A stretch of DNA of 64,000 bases, taken from Avena insularis (Eukaryota; Streptophyta; Magnoliopsida; Poales; Poaceae). The translations under genes and the position numbers were made by a program. Location of the stretch: NCBI GenBank assembly GCA_023614405.1, contig CM042687.1:261249480-261313479 (forward strand), written 5' to 3'. Under the pieces are notes generated by a model. The model searched no databases. It had not been told where the DNA came from and saw only the letters and a program-made list of their open reading frames with translations. Every line of letters starts with the position of its first letter. The stretch's first letter is position 1. Below are positions 36,474-49,186 of this stretch, piece after piece.

Positions 36474-37068
36474 GCTCCTATGTCATGGGGCAAGGGGTAC
36501 CCATTGGTGGTTCTCTATGATACACATATACTTACAATGGCAAGAACTTGCTTGTGACAAAAGTTGAGTAGCATGAGGAACGTCCCTCGTACTCAAGGGA
36601 CATGAGATTGCCAACTTATGATTTGTCAAGCATATACTTCATATTTGTTTCACTTTAACCTTAATCACTTCAAAATGCTCTATGATAGGGGCAACGAGAG
36701 ATGAAAGCTAATAAGTACCATAATTTTTGGAACCTCTTTATGAAATTTGAAATCCCTGCTTCCCTCTGTAAAAGGGCATTTCTTCTTACTTTTATGTTGA
36801 GTCTCCATCTTCTATCTTTATGCACCAATTAAGAGAGCATAGTTGTCATTCTTAGTTTTATGTGCATTGTCCCAAAACTTATTGATTGATTCATAATTTT
36901 GATATTACTTGTTCTTAAATTATTTGTATCTAGTCACCCTTATGAACTTTGAAGGTGTCCTATGCATTTATGTTTTGCTACTCCATGAAGGACAAGCTGA
37001 ATACCACTCTTTCTATGTTTTATATATGCGAAACAAACAAACGTCTTTCAATGCAGTGTTATTCATGA
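36474..37068 (+). other. Element B interior between Copia and solo LTR
   Basis: Noncoding. Matches element A minus strand at 6460-6660 and at 1720-2099, which flank LINE 1, so it shows the uninterrupted state of the LINE site. CATGA at 37064-37068 is the duplication of the next insertion. Confidence 0.8.
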
Positions 37069-40000
37069 TGTAACATCCCAATTTCAGCAACTCTGATTAA
37101 AGACCAAAAGGCAAAAATCAGGGGGAACAAAAACTTTTTCTTGCCTTGTCTGCTAACCTATTTTCTTGTGCTCAAGCAACTGCTTGTGTATTGGTTGTGT
37201 ACTCCTCATCTCAACACTAGTTTACAAAAACTATTTTACAAAAGAGATCTCTTGGCTCATCTTTTACATTCTCAAATGTTCTGGCATTCCAAAACCTGAG
37301 CCAAGATGACTTTGACACAACCAAATACTTTACTAGTTTCCATTAACAAAACTATGGAGACCTACATATTATCTTCTTATGTTTTCAAGACAGAACCTTC
37401 AAGTACTCTTATCCCTAGGTTTTCCAAAACCTTATTAAAACCTTTTCATCTCAATCTTGGTAGACATAACAAGATGGTACTTATCTTACTTAAAAGAAAA
37501 ACCCCTTTCCAAATTACCCCTCCTTACCTCAAGATAGTATTGATGGTAACCCTAGTAGTAGTTATATAAGTAATAAGATGAATTGCCTTGATCTGCTGTC
37601 TGATGAATTGCCTTGATCTGCTGTTTGCCTTGTTTGCTTGGGAACTAGAAGGAGATAATCTAGTAGCTCATCCCTTAGGACCCAATCCTTGCTTGTGATC
37701 ATCAATATCAAGCTAAGCTTCCAAATCTGGAGCTATCTTAAGCCCCTAAGGTAACCATCTCCTCCCATGCTCAGATCAATCTAGAGATAATCCCTCTGGA
37801 TGGTTTCCAATCTAGTGGAGACCCAATCCAAGTTTGGATCCCCTCTCTTCAATATATACCCCAAACTCATCTCCTTCATCATGAGTTTAAAACCTGGCAT
37901 CCTCTCAAAATCATCTACACTTTCACTCTAGTCTAAAACCCCAAATCTGCCAAAATGGCTAAGTCTGGATTTCTTATCCGGATACCATCTTTGGAGCTCT
38001 ACCTTTTCCAACCTGTGTGCATTCTTTAGAATGTACTTGAGACACCTTGTATTAAATATTTAGTACTACCAAGGCCCACTCTTTCCCTTGGCTAATCCAT
38101 TCTATCCATGATGGTTTTGTAGTCAAGATACTGATCTTTTCTGCAAATCTTATCAACTTACCTACTTTGGCAGAAGCCCAGATCTATATGCCACCTCCCC
38201 TTGAACAACTCCTTACATGGTTGTGATCTACTAACCATGGGCTATCAAACCCCATTGCACTTGTTTCCATTGGAGACCTGTGCTTCTTAAACCCACATGG
38301 TTTAGGAGGCTAACTGATGTGTCTGTTATGGCAGCCTTATTTTCAACTAAGTTTGCCATCACTCCAAAACCACCTCAAATCCAACCAAGCCCAACTCTTG
38401 CTTCCATGATCATCTACATGACATGGTCTATCCACCCATATACCCCTTTTACCAAGGTGAGCTCTGAGCTCCCTACCAACCATGTTTAGATGGCATCAGA
38501 ATAACAAAACCCTAGATCCTCCAGAATCTAGTTTCTATCCTTTTCACCACTTTTCTTCAAAACCAAGGTTAACCTTGATGCCTAAATCAAGTTTAAATCA
38601 TATACCCTGGATATAAGCATCCCCAAATAATTCTCCCAATTATTTGGATTATTAAACTATTTTATTTCCTTATCCTGCAAATTCCTCAAAAACCTTGTCT
38701 TCAAAGACAAGTTTGTTTTTCTCCAAATCACCTTGCCAAATTAAGGCACATTTGATGCCTATTTATCATAACTTATCTTTCCAACTCAAAAGTAAATATT
38801 TTTTAGATTCTTTATTGTTTCTTTTTGCCCTTTTTCTTAAATGACAGAAACAAGAAATAATTATCCAAAAATACTTTTCCACTTCAATAAATCCCAATAA
38901 AATCCTCCAATGTGTGCTATGGTATTTAGGACCATATCACATCAAAAACCAAGCTTGCCAAATGTAAAAATATCATCTTAGCTTCGCCAATCTACTTCAA
39001 CACTTTTTGAAGAAGTGCATTTAAATGGGATTATAATCATCCGAAAAATCTCATTTAAATCATGTAGAGATTATTTAACCTATACCACCTACCAGCACCA
39101 TTTCCACACTTTTCCCAATGCAAATTTATCAACTTCCTTCACAAGCCTTCATTAGATCAATTTTGGCAAACTAGTCCAATCTTGATTCAAACCAACTCCA
39201 AACACCACCAAAGCTTGTCAAGTACTACACACAACATCATACCTCCCTCCTGGCCATGCACATTAACCTAAGCTACTGTAGAACCTCCCCTCCCCTTTTG
39301 TCCCTAGTGTTTGTAAGAGAGAGAGAGAGACCACCATATCTTTCAAAGATCTTTACAATAAAGGCCACAACAGCTGCAACGTCCCTCTCACCACCTCTAT
39401 GCCCACCTTTGACCACAACACCAACTAGCACCACCCTTAGTAACCAATGGGAAGCCCCCACCCCATGCCCATTTTGGACATTTCATCTATACCCATGAGG
39501 TTTCGAAATAAAAGGGCCACAGGCCACCCCCAGCGCACCCCTGCCCCTCATTTGCTCCCTCCCCACTCCACTCACCTCCCCGGAGCTCCCACTCTCTCCC
39601 CCACGCTCTGGTTTGCTCAAGGAAGAGGAAGAAAGGAGCTTCGGCCATTTTCATTCCCGCAAGCACAGCTCCCTCCTCCCTCCACCTCTCTCTCTGCATG
39701 TCCCACATTAGAACTCTCCTCTCGATTCTGAAGCTAACCCACCCCTTCTCCAGTGTAGGAACGACGGCAGGTGACCTCCCCGACAAACTCCAGCGAGCTC
39801 GTTTCAGCCACCGTCGCGAGAGCTCCCTCCCGACGCTGAACCACCTCGCGCTTCCCATCCCCGGATTCGCTATCAGCAACGCGCGTCGCCCTGGACCATC
39901 CCCGCCTCCCCTCCGTGCCCCTGGTGAGCATCCCGCGCCTCTCGCGCCCTCCATACCTCTGCTACCTCGAGGAGGAAGACGCACTATGGCCGTCGATCCT

Positions 40001-42948
40001 CACTCTAATCGAAGGGTCGTCGCCCCTCCATACCCTTTCGCGAGCGGGCGACCAAGCTGGGCCGCCATTGCTCCCCGCAGCCCACTGGAAGAAGGAACCG
40101 ACCCGTTTCCCCCTAGCCTCTCTCTTTTTCTTTAAAAACAAATCCCAGATCTGTTATTGGTAGTTTGGATTAATTCGAAATAAAAATGTAAAACTCTTCA
40201 AAATATCTAGATCTAAAATTTATCAAGTGCCTGGATGTTTTCCCCAACATGTAGACCAAGTTTTGCACCAAAAAATATATAAAATAAATATAACAAATCT
40301 CCTCCTCAGATATGTCCATAACACTAATTAAATTCCCCTGACAGTTTGGTATCTCCAATTTGATTAAATCAAATTGGTGATGAAAGGTACTGACCATGGC
40401 TTTCAAGTCCCACTGGCCCCACCTTAACTTGCTTCCTATTTTACTAGTAGAAAAAATATCAAATTCCCTAGGTCAAAACACATGAGGTTTGGCCCTAATT
40501 CCAACTCTCAGTTGACACACCTAACCATATCTTACAAAATCCAGCAGCTCATAATTTTATGAGTCTCTGTTGAAATTTAGTGAATTAAACTCTTCTGTTC
40601 ATAGTTTAATCACTAATAAAATCACTACATTAGCTCTGAAATCCAAAAAGGTTAATTCCAATTTCTATAGAAAGGTATTCTCAGTACCTATAATGTGTCC
40701 TTGGAATCACTTAAAAATCTTCTGCAAAATATATCTTATGAAAAAGACAAATCCCATCCAGTACTGTATTTGGGAATTTCTCAAGGGCATTCTGGTAATT
40801 TTTTGAGGTGATTCCAACTCCTCTTGATTCAGTACATTAAATACTACCTTTTAACCCAAGGAAATAATATTTGGAACTCCAGAGAAGTTCTGGTGAATTA
40901 TTTCCTAAAACTAGAGTTTTTACCCACTATAAAAATCATTATAAATCAAGGGAAATTGATAAAATAGTGAAACCACTTTTGATGGCTTCATTTTATCAAT
41001 ACCTATCTGATGGTATCATTTTTATACAATGATATCATATAGATCAGTTCCTTGAGCAAAAACCCCTCTCTTAGGTAGTTCCTAGATGCAAATCCAAAGG
41101 CATTATTTTTCCAAATACATCCAAAACCTTTGCTAATCTCATCAACCAATCATCCCACATCTTACTGATGTATATCATACATCTATACTTTACTTGCTAT
41201 ATGGTTTTATGATTGTATGCCTTGTATTGATTTGGTGTTGTTTGTTTTCATGTATGCTCGATAACTGCGATAGTTGCGTTTGTGTGACGCCGAGAAGAAG
41301 GAAGGATTGGGTTTCTCTTATTATTATTGTACTTGGTATTCTGGTTATCTCACGCCGTCAAGGGACTTCTCACTGGTCACAGGCAACCCACCATTCCTGA
41401 ACTTCTTTATTAACCTACTCCTGTTTATCAACTGTGTTATATCTCGTTTATAAATTGCATGATCAAAAGGCATGGTTTGTTTCAAATAAAAACACGTGAG
41501 TAACTTGGCTCCTCCAAGTTATGGATGGCTGTCCACTAGGACACCTACCCTATGTGCACCTATCTTTACGCCTTTAGATTGAGGCTATGATGATTAGCAT
41601 CTTCCCTCTTGGAACCCTCGGATTTTCAAAGATAAAACTATTTTGGGTTTTTACCCTACTACAAAGTTTTCAAAATAAAACCCTTGGAAAGAGGCATCGT
41701 TCCGAGTGGAGTTTTCACTAAAGGAGATATGAGGATGATAAAGAGAAAGTCAAGGAAGAGAATGATAAGGAAAAAGGGGTACTCGAGTCTTTTACCGGAA
41801 CAATTTTATCCGTGCAACCACATTACCCTGGGTGGGACTCAGGGCTAACTCGTAATTTGGCCTCCTTAGTATGGGCTATGCCATAATGCGTAGAAAGGGG
41901 GTTAGAGTCCCCGGAAGCCGGTTCCTTTCCACTAGGGGGTCGTCGTTCCCGGAGAGGTTCCATTCAATTCTAAGGAGTCGGATGAAACTATGGAGCTCCT
42001 GAGGACGGTACCAGGTTGAGGCAGTATGGCTGGAAGTGGAAAAAGGATGCACAGGAAGGGAGATTCGGACTTGGGAAGTCAGGTACACGTCCCGGGGGAA
42101 CTAAGCAACCATAGGGAAAGTACCTATACTAGGGACAACAAATAAAAGGTTAGGTTCGATTATACGGACCCCGGTCTACAATATGTAGAGGGTCGTGGTT
42201 GTATCCTGGCGGATGTATTGATTCCTGTGGGTAAGTGCACAAACTCTGCAGAGTCTAATCTATTCGAATAGCCGTGTCCACGGTCAAGGACGGTTGGAAA
42301 GGTGATTACTATGAGTACCGGGATATATGTTGTGTTGAAATAAAGGATGTGACTTGGTCACGGGGAACAATAAGAAAGAGTTTGTTTTTGACCAGTGATG
42401 GTCGAAGGTGTTTTAAAAAGGGCTTATTACCAAAACTGTTTTAAAATATTTTTAACAAGGATGTGGAGATGTCCAGATTTTCAAAAAGGAGGCATATTTT
42501 CTAAAACTCTTTTTGAACAAAGATATAGAGATGCCGTTATGGACACTTTTAGAAAACAACTTAGTATAGAGCTATCTCGCCACAGCCAAATATGCATTAT
42601 CTTATTTCCTCGTCTCGGTGGTTTCGAGTACATTCAAAGTACTCACCGGCATTGTCCCTGGCTATTTACGTGGCCATGTTGCAGATGTTAAGAAGTGATT
42701 TAAGGTCTCGTCTGTCATGAGCTAGACCGCCTTCCCGGTCGATTCAGTAGTTTAAGGCACGGGCTCTACACTGAGGACTTCCACTAACTGTGTTATAAGC
42801 GCCATGATGGCCCCTTTGTATGATTTGTACTCGTTATTGTAAGGATGATGTAATGATACTAGTCGGTTAAGCTCACGGCTCAATGATCATGGGAACATGA
42901 ATTGTATGCATAACGGGTATTCTCGGACCGTAAATCCGGGGTGCCACA
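37069..42948 (+). repeat. Solo LTR, 5.88 kb, Gypsy type
   Basis: Starts TGTAACATCCC, ends GGGGTGCCACA, and is flanked by CATGA (37064-37068 and 42949-42953). There is no primer site, polypurine tract or coding domain within. Its layout copies the Gypsy LTR: AT-rich start, GC-rich promoter and leader segment (39500-40130), AT-rich stretch, and a conserved 3' block (about 42150-42300) including CTGCAGAGT and CTATTCGAATAG (42260-42271). The ORFs inside the GC-rich part overlap in several frames and show no family features. It is best explained by recombination between the two LTRs of a full element. Confidence 0.85.
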
Positions 42949-43166
42949 CATGATCTTGGTTTGTACCTTTTCATGTTACAACATAGTTTCTTTGTCTTAT
43001 TGTTAGAACTACATCTTTCATGCTCATGTTTAGAGTACTTTGATCCCATCTATCAATGCTTTAAAAATAGTTGGATAAAGGTTGTGATGGTGCATGTCAC
43101 CTCAAAAATTGTTATTTTTATCACTTACCTACTCGAGGACGAGCAGGAGTTAATCTTGGGGATGCT
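42949..43166 (+). other. End of element B interior with polypurine tract
   Basis: Resumes element B after the solo LTR; matches element A at 1501-1700. It ends in ACTCGAGGACGAGCAGGAGT and a purine-rich AATCTTGGGGATGC (about 43153-43166) before the LTR. Confidence 0.8.
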
Positions 43167-44221
43167 TGATACGTCGTAAACATATCTATAATTTTTGATG
43201 CTCCATGCTTGTTTTTTATCGACTTTCTTATGTTTTGTCCACACTTTGAGGTATTTTTATACATTTTCCGTAACTAACCTATTGACAAGATGCCGTAGTG
43301 CCAGTTGCCTGTTTTCTGCTATATTTGGTTTCAGAAAAGCTAGTAAGGAAATATTCTTGGAATTGGACGGGACAAAAGCCAAAGTCAATATTTGACCAGA
43401 AGGAACACGGAGTCCGAAGGGCAGCTGAAGGGGGGCCTTGAGGCGGCCGCACCTGGTGGCGGCATGGCCTAGGGGGTGCGCCAGCCCTAGGTGTGGGCCC
43501 CTCGGGCGCCCACCGACCTTGCCCTTTCGCCTATAACAGCACCCCGATGCAGAAATCCTAAGTACCCGATAAAATCTCCACGAAACAGTCTGTAGCCGCC
43601 GCCACCATCGTCCCTAGATAGGGGGATCTGAAGGTCTACCCAGCACCCTGCCGGAGGGGAGAGATCATCCCAAAGGCCTTCTTCATCACCATGCCAGCCT
43701 CCGGAGTGATGCGTGAGTAGTTCACCCTTGGACTATGGGTCCATACAGTAGCTATATGGTTGTTTCTCCTCCTTTGTGCTATCACGTTTAGATCTTGTGA
43801 GCTTCGTTCATGATCAAGATCATATATTTGTAATCATACATGTTGTGTTTGTGGGGATCCGATCGATATTGAGATACTATGTCAGATTGATTATTGATTC
43901 TATCATGTCTGTGTTATTTGTGATCTTGCATGCTCTCCGTTGTTCGTAGATGCTTTGGCCAATTAGATGCTTGCAACTCCAATAGGGAGTATTTATGCTC
44001 AATAGTAGGTTCATGGCTCTAGTAATCTAGGGAAGTGACAGAAATCTCTAACGTTGTAGATGTACTGTTGCTCCTAGGGAGAAAACAACAATCCTTTGTC
44101 CATGGGGCAATTGTATTGTTTACTTTACACATATTGCTTAATGCAATTATCCGTTGCTTGCAACTTAATACTAGAAGGGGTTCGGATGATAACCTGAAGG
44201 TGGATTATTAGTCATAGATGA

Positions 44222-44240
44222 CACTAGTAGAAAACATGCC
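44222..44240 (+). repeat. Left terminal inverted repeat of CACTA
   Basis: CACTAGTAGAAAACATGCC; pairs with the right end with one or two mismatches and a one-base gap. Confidence 0.92.
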
Positions 44241-44362
44241 ATCCGTTTGCGCCCCCTCAGAGAATTAGTCCCGGTTGCGCCACCAACCGGGACTAATCTT
44301 AACTGGCACGTCGATTCGAAAGGAACGGGGCCCGAAGGCATGTGTCCCGGTTGGTAAGGGGG

Positions 44363-44468
44363 CATACGTCCTGGTTTGTAACACAAACCGGGACTAAAGA
44401 TTGGGCGTCAGCCACGTGGCGTGGCACACACCTTTAGTCCCAGTTTGTGTTACAAACCGGGACGTATG
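44363..44468 (+). promoter_or_regulatory. Subterminal hairpin just upstream of the tnp2 gene
   Basis: Arms 44363-44399 and 44432-44468 are inverse copies, 35 of 37 bases matching, and each contains smaller GGTTTGTAACACAAACC palindromes. In En/Spm such subterminal motifs bind the regulator TnpA. Here the arm ends 12 bp before the TATA box. Confidence 0.7.
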
Positions 44469-44479
44469 CTCCCGCCCTC

Positions 44480-44486
44480 TATAAAT
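44480..44486 (+). promoter_or_regulatory. TATA box of the CACTA transposase gene
   Basis: TATAAAT followed by GCAACGCCCC; about 340 bp upstream of the first coding ATG, with probable untranslated exon and intron between (acceptor ATGATGCAG ending at 44805). Confidence 0.65.
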
Positions 44487-44821
44487 GCAACGCCCCAGCC
44501 CTCTGCCTCAACTCTGTTTTTTCTCTTGGTGGAAGGTGTGAGGGGTGTGCTAGTTTTTTCCCCTATGCATGCATTCAAGGTGTTTGATGAAATGTTTGAG
44601 TGAATAATCCCGTTCAATTTCTCATAGAACAAAAATATAGAAGGTGTCCGAGACGCACTTGAGCTTTCTCCTCTTTATTTCCCTCGATCGAGGTTAGCAA
44701 TCTTATCTTTTCTCTGTCATTGATACAATGCATGTGTCGATGTGAATTGGTCATTTCACTATTTATGATGTCCTGTTTTTTGATAAACTTACTTATATGA
44801 TGCAGATGAGGTCGGGAATGG

Positions 44822-47800
44822 ATGTACGGTGACCGGCGCGTAGCCGGGTATATGAAAGGTGTGGATAAATTTATCGATGTGGCTACGGCAAACAAAGAGA
44901 ATGGTTTTATACGTTGTCCATGTGTTCAATGTCAGAACAACAAGGAGTACTCTTCCTCGAAAATCATTCGCGGCCACCTGATTATGAAAGGTTTCATGCC
45001 CAACTATAATTGCTGGACCAAGCACGGGGAAAGAGGGGTTATGATGGAAGATGGTGAAGAAGAAGATGATGATAACAACTATCATCATATGTTTCCTGAA
45101 TACAGTGATACTGCAATGGAAGACAATGGAGAGGAAGGAGGTGAAGAACAGGCATCAGATGAGCCGGCTGATGAACTTGGTAGGGTTATTTCTGATGCAA
45201 AGCGAGACTGTGAAACAGAAAATGAGAAGTTGAAGTTAGAGGGCATGTTAGAAGATCACAAGAAATTGTTGTACCCAAATTGTGAAGATGGCAGCACAAA
45301 GATCGGTACCACACTGGAATTTTTGCGATGGAAGGCAGAGTGTGGTCCAACTGACTCCTCATTTTAAAAGATGCTGAAAATAATGAAGCCGAAGTTTCCA
45401 AAACATATAGAACTTCCCGAAAGTACCTACGAAGCAAAGAAGACTCTTTGTCCTCTAGGATTAGATGTGCAAAAGATACATGCATGCATTAATGACTGCA
45501 TCCTCTACCGCGGTAAGGAGTATGAGAATTTAGATAAATGCCCGGTATGCAATGCATTGCGGTATAAAATCAGACGAGATGACCCTAGTGATGTTGAGGG
45601 AGAGCCCCTCCGGAAGAGGGTTCCTGCTAAGGTTATGTGGTATGCTCCTATAATACCAAGGTTGAAACACATGTTCAGAAACAAAGTGCATGCCAGGTTG
45701 TTGCGATGGCACAAAGAAGACCGTAAGAAAGACGGGAAGTTGAGACACCCTGCTGATGGGTCACAGTGGAGAAAAATCAAGAGAGACTTCCCAGACTTTG
45801 CAGGTGACGCAAGGAACTTATGGTTTGGTCTAAGTACGGATGGCATGAATACTTTTGGGGAGTAGAGCTGCAGTCACAGCACCTGGCCCGTGACTCTATG
45901 TATCTACAACCTGCCTCCTTGGTTGTGCATGAAGCGTAAGTTCATTATGATGCCAGTGCTCATCCAAGGCCCGAAGCAACCGGGAAACGACATTGATGTG
46001 TACCTTAGGCCATTAGTTGAAGAACTCTTACAGTTGTGGGGCAAACTAGGTGTACGTGCGTGGGATGAGAACAAACATGAGCCATTTGATCTACGAGGGT
46101 TTTATTCGTAACCATCAATGATTGGCCTGCTCTTGATAACCTTTCAGGACAGACAAACAAGGGATATAAGGCATACACACACTGTTTAGATAAGACTGAA
46201 GGTACATATTTGCATAAATGCAAGAAGTTTGTGTACCTGGCGAATCGACGATTTCTTCCAACCAATCATCCCGTAAGAAAGAAAGGCAAGTATTTCAAAG
46301 GTGAGGCAGATCACCGGAAGAAGCCTGAACTCCCTGCTGGTGATGATGTATTTGGTATGGTCAAGGACATAGAAGTAATCTTTGGAAAGGGTCCCAGCGG
46401 TAAATTAGTTCCGAACGACGTCGCTACAGGACACGCACCCATGTGGAAGAAGAAATCTATATTTTGGGAGTTGCCATAGTGGAAAGTCCTGCGTGTCCGC
46501 TCTTCAATCGACGTGATGCACGTGACGATACACCAGAAGCACGGGATGTATTTGCGTGAACCTACTAGGATTCCTAGGCGTGTATGGGAAGACAAAAGAT
46601 ACACCAGAAGCACGGGAGGACCAACAAATTATGAAAGACCCAAAGAACATGCATACACAAAACAAGACGGATAAAGGGCGTCACTTAAGTCGTGCCAGCT
46701 AAGCTCTTACCAAACCAGAGAAGGAAATCTTTTTTGAAGTCCTTTACAGTATCAAGGTGTCGTCGGGCTTCTCATCTAATATAAAGGGGATAATAAATAT
46801 GGTAGAGAAAAAGTTCCAAAACCTGAAGTCTCATGACTGTCACGTGATTATGACGCAATTTCTGCCGATTGCATTGAGGGGGCTTCTACCGGAAAATGTT
46901 CGAGTACCCATTGTGAAGTTGTGTGCATTCCTCAATGCAATATCTCAGAAGGTAATCAATCCAGATATTCTGCCAAGGTTACAGAAGGATGTGGTACAAT
47001 GTCTTGTTAGTTTTGAATTGGTGTTCCCACCATCCTTCTTCAATATTATGACGCATCTCCTGGTTCACCTAGTGGAAGAGATTGCCATTCTCGGTCCGGT
47101 ATTTCTGCACAATATGTTACCCTTTGAGAGGTTCATGGGAGTCTTAAAGAAATATGTTCAAAACCGTGCTAGACCAGAAGGAAGCATCTCCAAGGGATAT
47201 GGAATAGAGGAGGTCATTGAGTTTTGTGTTGACTTTATTCCTGACCTTAAGCCGATTGGTGTTTCTGACTCGCGGCATGAGGGAAGACTAAGTGGAAAAG
47301 GCACGCTGGGAAAGAAAGCAATGATATGTAGGGACGGGGATTCTTTCACTAAAGCACACTACACAGTTATACATAATTCCACCTTGGCAGCTCCGTATAT
47401 CGAGGAACACAAGAATATTCTACGCTCCAAAAACCCGGGGAAGCCTGAATCACTAATTACAGATGAACACATGAAGTCTTTCGGTGGTTGGATGCAAACA
47501 CATCTCTTGAATGACACCACTATTGGAGATCAGCTATACTTGTTGGCCGCGTCACCATCTTCTACTGTATTGAATTTCCAAGGGTATGAAATAAATGGGA
47601 ATACATTCTACATGATCACCCAAGATAAAAAGAGCACCAACCAAAATAGTGGTGTCCGCTTTGATGCAATAGACGAGAATGGACAAAAGGACACATACTA
47701 TGGTTACATAGAGGAGATATGGGAACTAGACTATGGAGTCTCTTTTAAGGTCCCTTTGTTTCGCTGCAAATGGGTCAACCTGAATGGGGAAGGGGTAAAG

Positions 47801-48142
47801 ATAGACCAGTTGTACGGAATGACAACAGTGGATCTCAACAATCTTGGTTATAGAGATGAACCATTCGTCCTAGCCAATGATGTATCTCAGGTTTTCTATG
47901 TGAAGGACATGTCCTCCAGACCGAAAAAAAGAAAAAATATGCAAACGAATACATCATATGATGAGCCAAAGCGTCACATAGTTCTTTCAGGGAAAAGAAA
48001 CATCATGGGAATTGAGGACAAGACAGACATGTCAGAAGATTATAATAAGTTTGATGAAATTCCGCCCTTCACAGTGAAAACTGACCCAAGCATTCCGTTA
48101 AGTAAAGAAGACGCTCCATGGTTACGTCTGAAGCGGTCATAA
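44822..48142 (+). pseudogene. tnpD: CACTA transposase, tnp2/TnpD type
   Basis: Starts MYGDRRVAGYMKGVDKF after a likely splice acceptor at 44805. The Transpos_assoc domain has RCPCVQCQNN (about 44920) and an acidic linker. The Transposase_21 domain covers about 45380-46600 (LPESTYEAKK, HACINDCILYRGKEY, LSTDGMN, GNDIDVYLRPLVEELLQLW, NRRFLPTNHP). DUF4218 (about 46830-47170) and DUF4216 (about 47680-47900) follow, with a basic tail. Breaks: TAA 45365, TAG 45863 (fits CAG), a frameshift near 46100, TAG 46477, and a scrambled stretch 46520-46750 that contains a 20-base local duplication. The protein would cut the element ends; domain names are from family knowledge. Confidence 0.9.
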
Positions 48143-48199
48143 GGAAGGACATATGCCAAGAATTTCATGCTCATATTATGTAACTCTAGTTCATGTCTT

Positions 48200-49175
48200 T
48201 CCCGGTTTGTGGCTTCACCGAAGTATATCTTTCGCGGTTTGTGGCTTGACCGGGACTATATATAGGGGCCCTTTAGTCCCGGTTTTGTAGTCTCAGTTTT
48301 TATTATTAATAAATGTCTTGAGTGTTAGTCCAGTTTTGTGGCTGGACCGGGACTATGAAGAAGTTGTCCCGATTTCGTACTTACCATTAAGATCTGATCT
48401 CCAAACGCGCGCGGTCACATATTAGGGAGTGCCTCTATGACCAGTTTCTTGGAGATGCTGGAGGACTGGGATCCGGCGACATCTCCCTGAAACTGGTCGT
48501 AGTGGTGTCCCTGCTCTCGAAAACTATCTTGCATCTTGTAACTTCTCTAACTAGCTCAATACACCTGGGAGCTAACTAATTTCACATATTAGGGAGTGCC
48601 TCTATGACTAGTTTCTTGGAGATGCCGGAGGACTGGGCTCCGTCGACATCTCCCTGAAACTGGCCGTAGTGGTGTCCCTGCTCTCGAAAACCATCTTGCA
48701 GCTTGTAACTTCTCTAACTAGATCAATACGCCTGGGAGCTAACTAATTTCACATATTAGGGAGTGCCTCTATGACCAGTTTATCGGAGATGCCGGAGGAC
48801 TAGGCTCCGTCGGCATATCCCTGAAACTGGCCGTAGTGGTGTCCCTGCTCTCGAAAACCATCTTGGATATGCCTCAAACTGGCTGGAGGACTGGACTCAC
48901 AAGGATGCCTATTTATAGTACAAGCAGCTCGGCATAGTGTCGACACTTACGAAATAATGTCGACACTCACCCATATTATTAGTGCTGACTCGTGTTTTGT
49001 CCCGGTTGGTGTCTCCAACCTGGACTAAAGGTTCATCTTTAGTCCCAGTTGGTGACACCATCCGGGACAAGGTACACGCCGCAGGACATAATGTCGACAC
49101 TCACCCCTATCATTAGTGCTGCCTGGCCCAGCCTGCCGAAATCCCTCCAACCGGGACTAAAGATGAACCTTTAGT
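48200..49175 (+). repeat. Subterminal-like units and 167-bp tandem repeat after tnp2
   Basis: CCGGTTTGTGG/CCGGGACTA units at 48200-48375 and 48995-49175 resemble the element ends. Between them a 167-bp unit repeats about 2.7 times (phase points 48424, 48591, 48758), beginning TTAGGGAGTGCCTCTATGA. Within each unit GAGATGC(C/T)GGAGGA recurs near an inverse-like CGACATCTCC. No coding potential. Confidence 0.8.
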
Positions 49176-49186
49176 ATATTGAAAAT

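Noticed and set aside
39250..40163. Several ORFs of 80-165 codons
   Set aside because: They lie in the GC-rich promoter/leader part of the solo LTR, overlap in many frames and lack family features.
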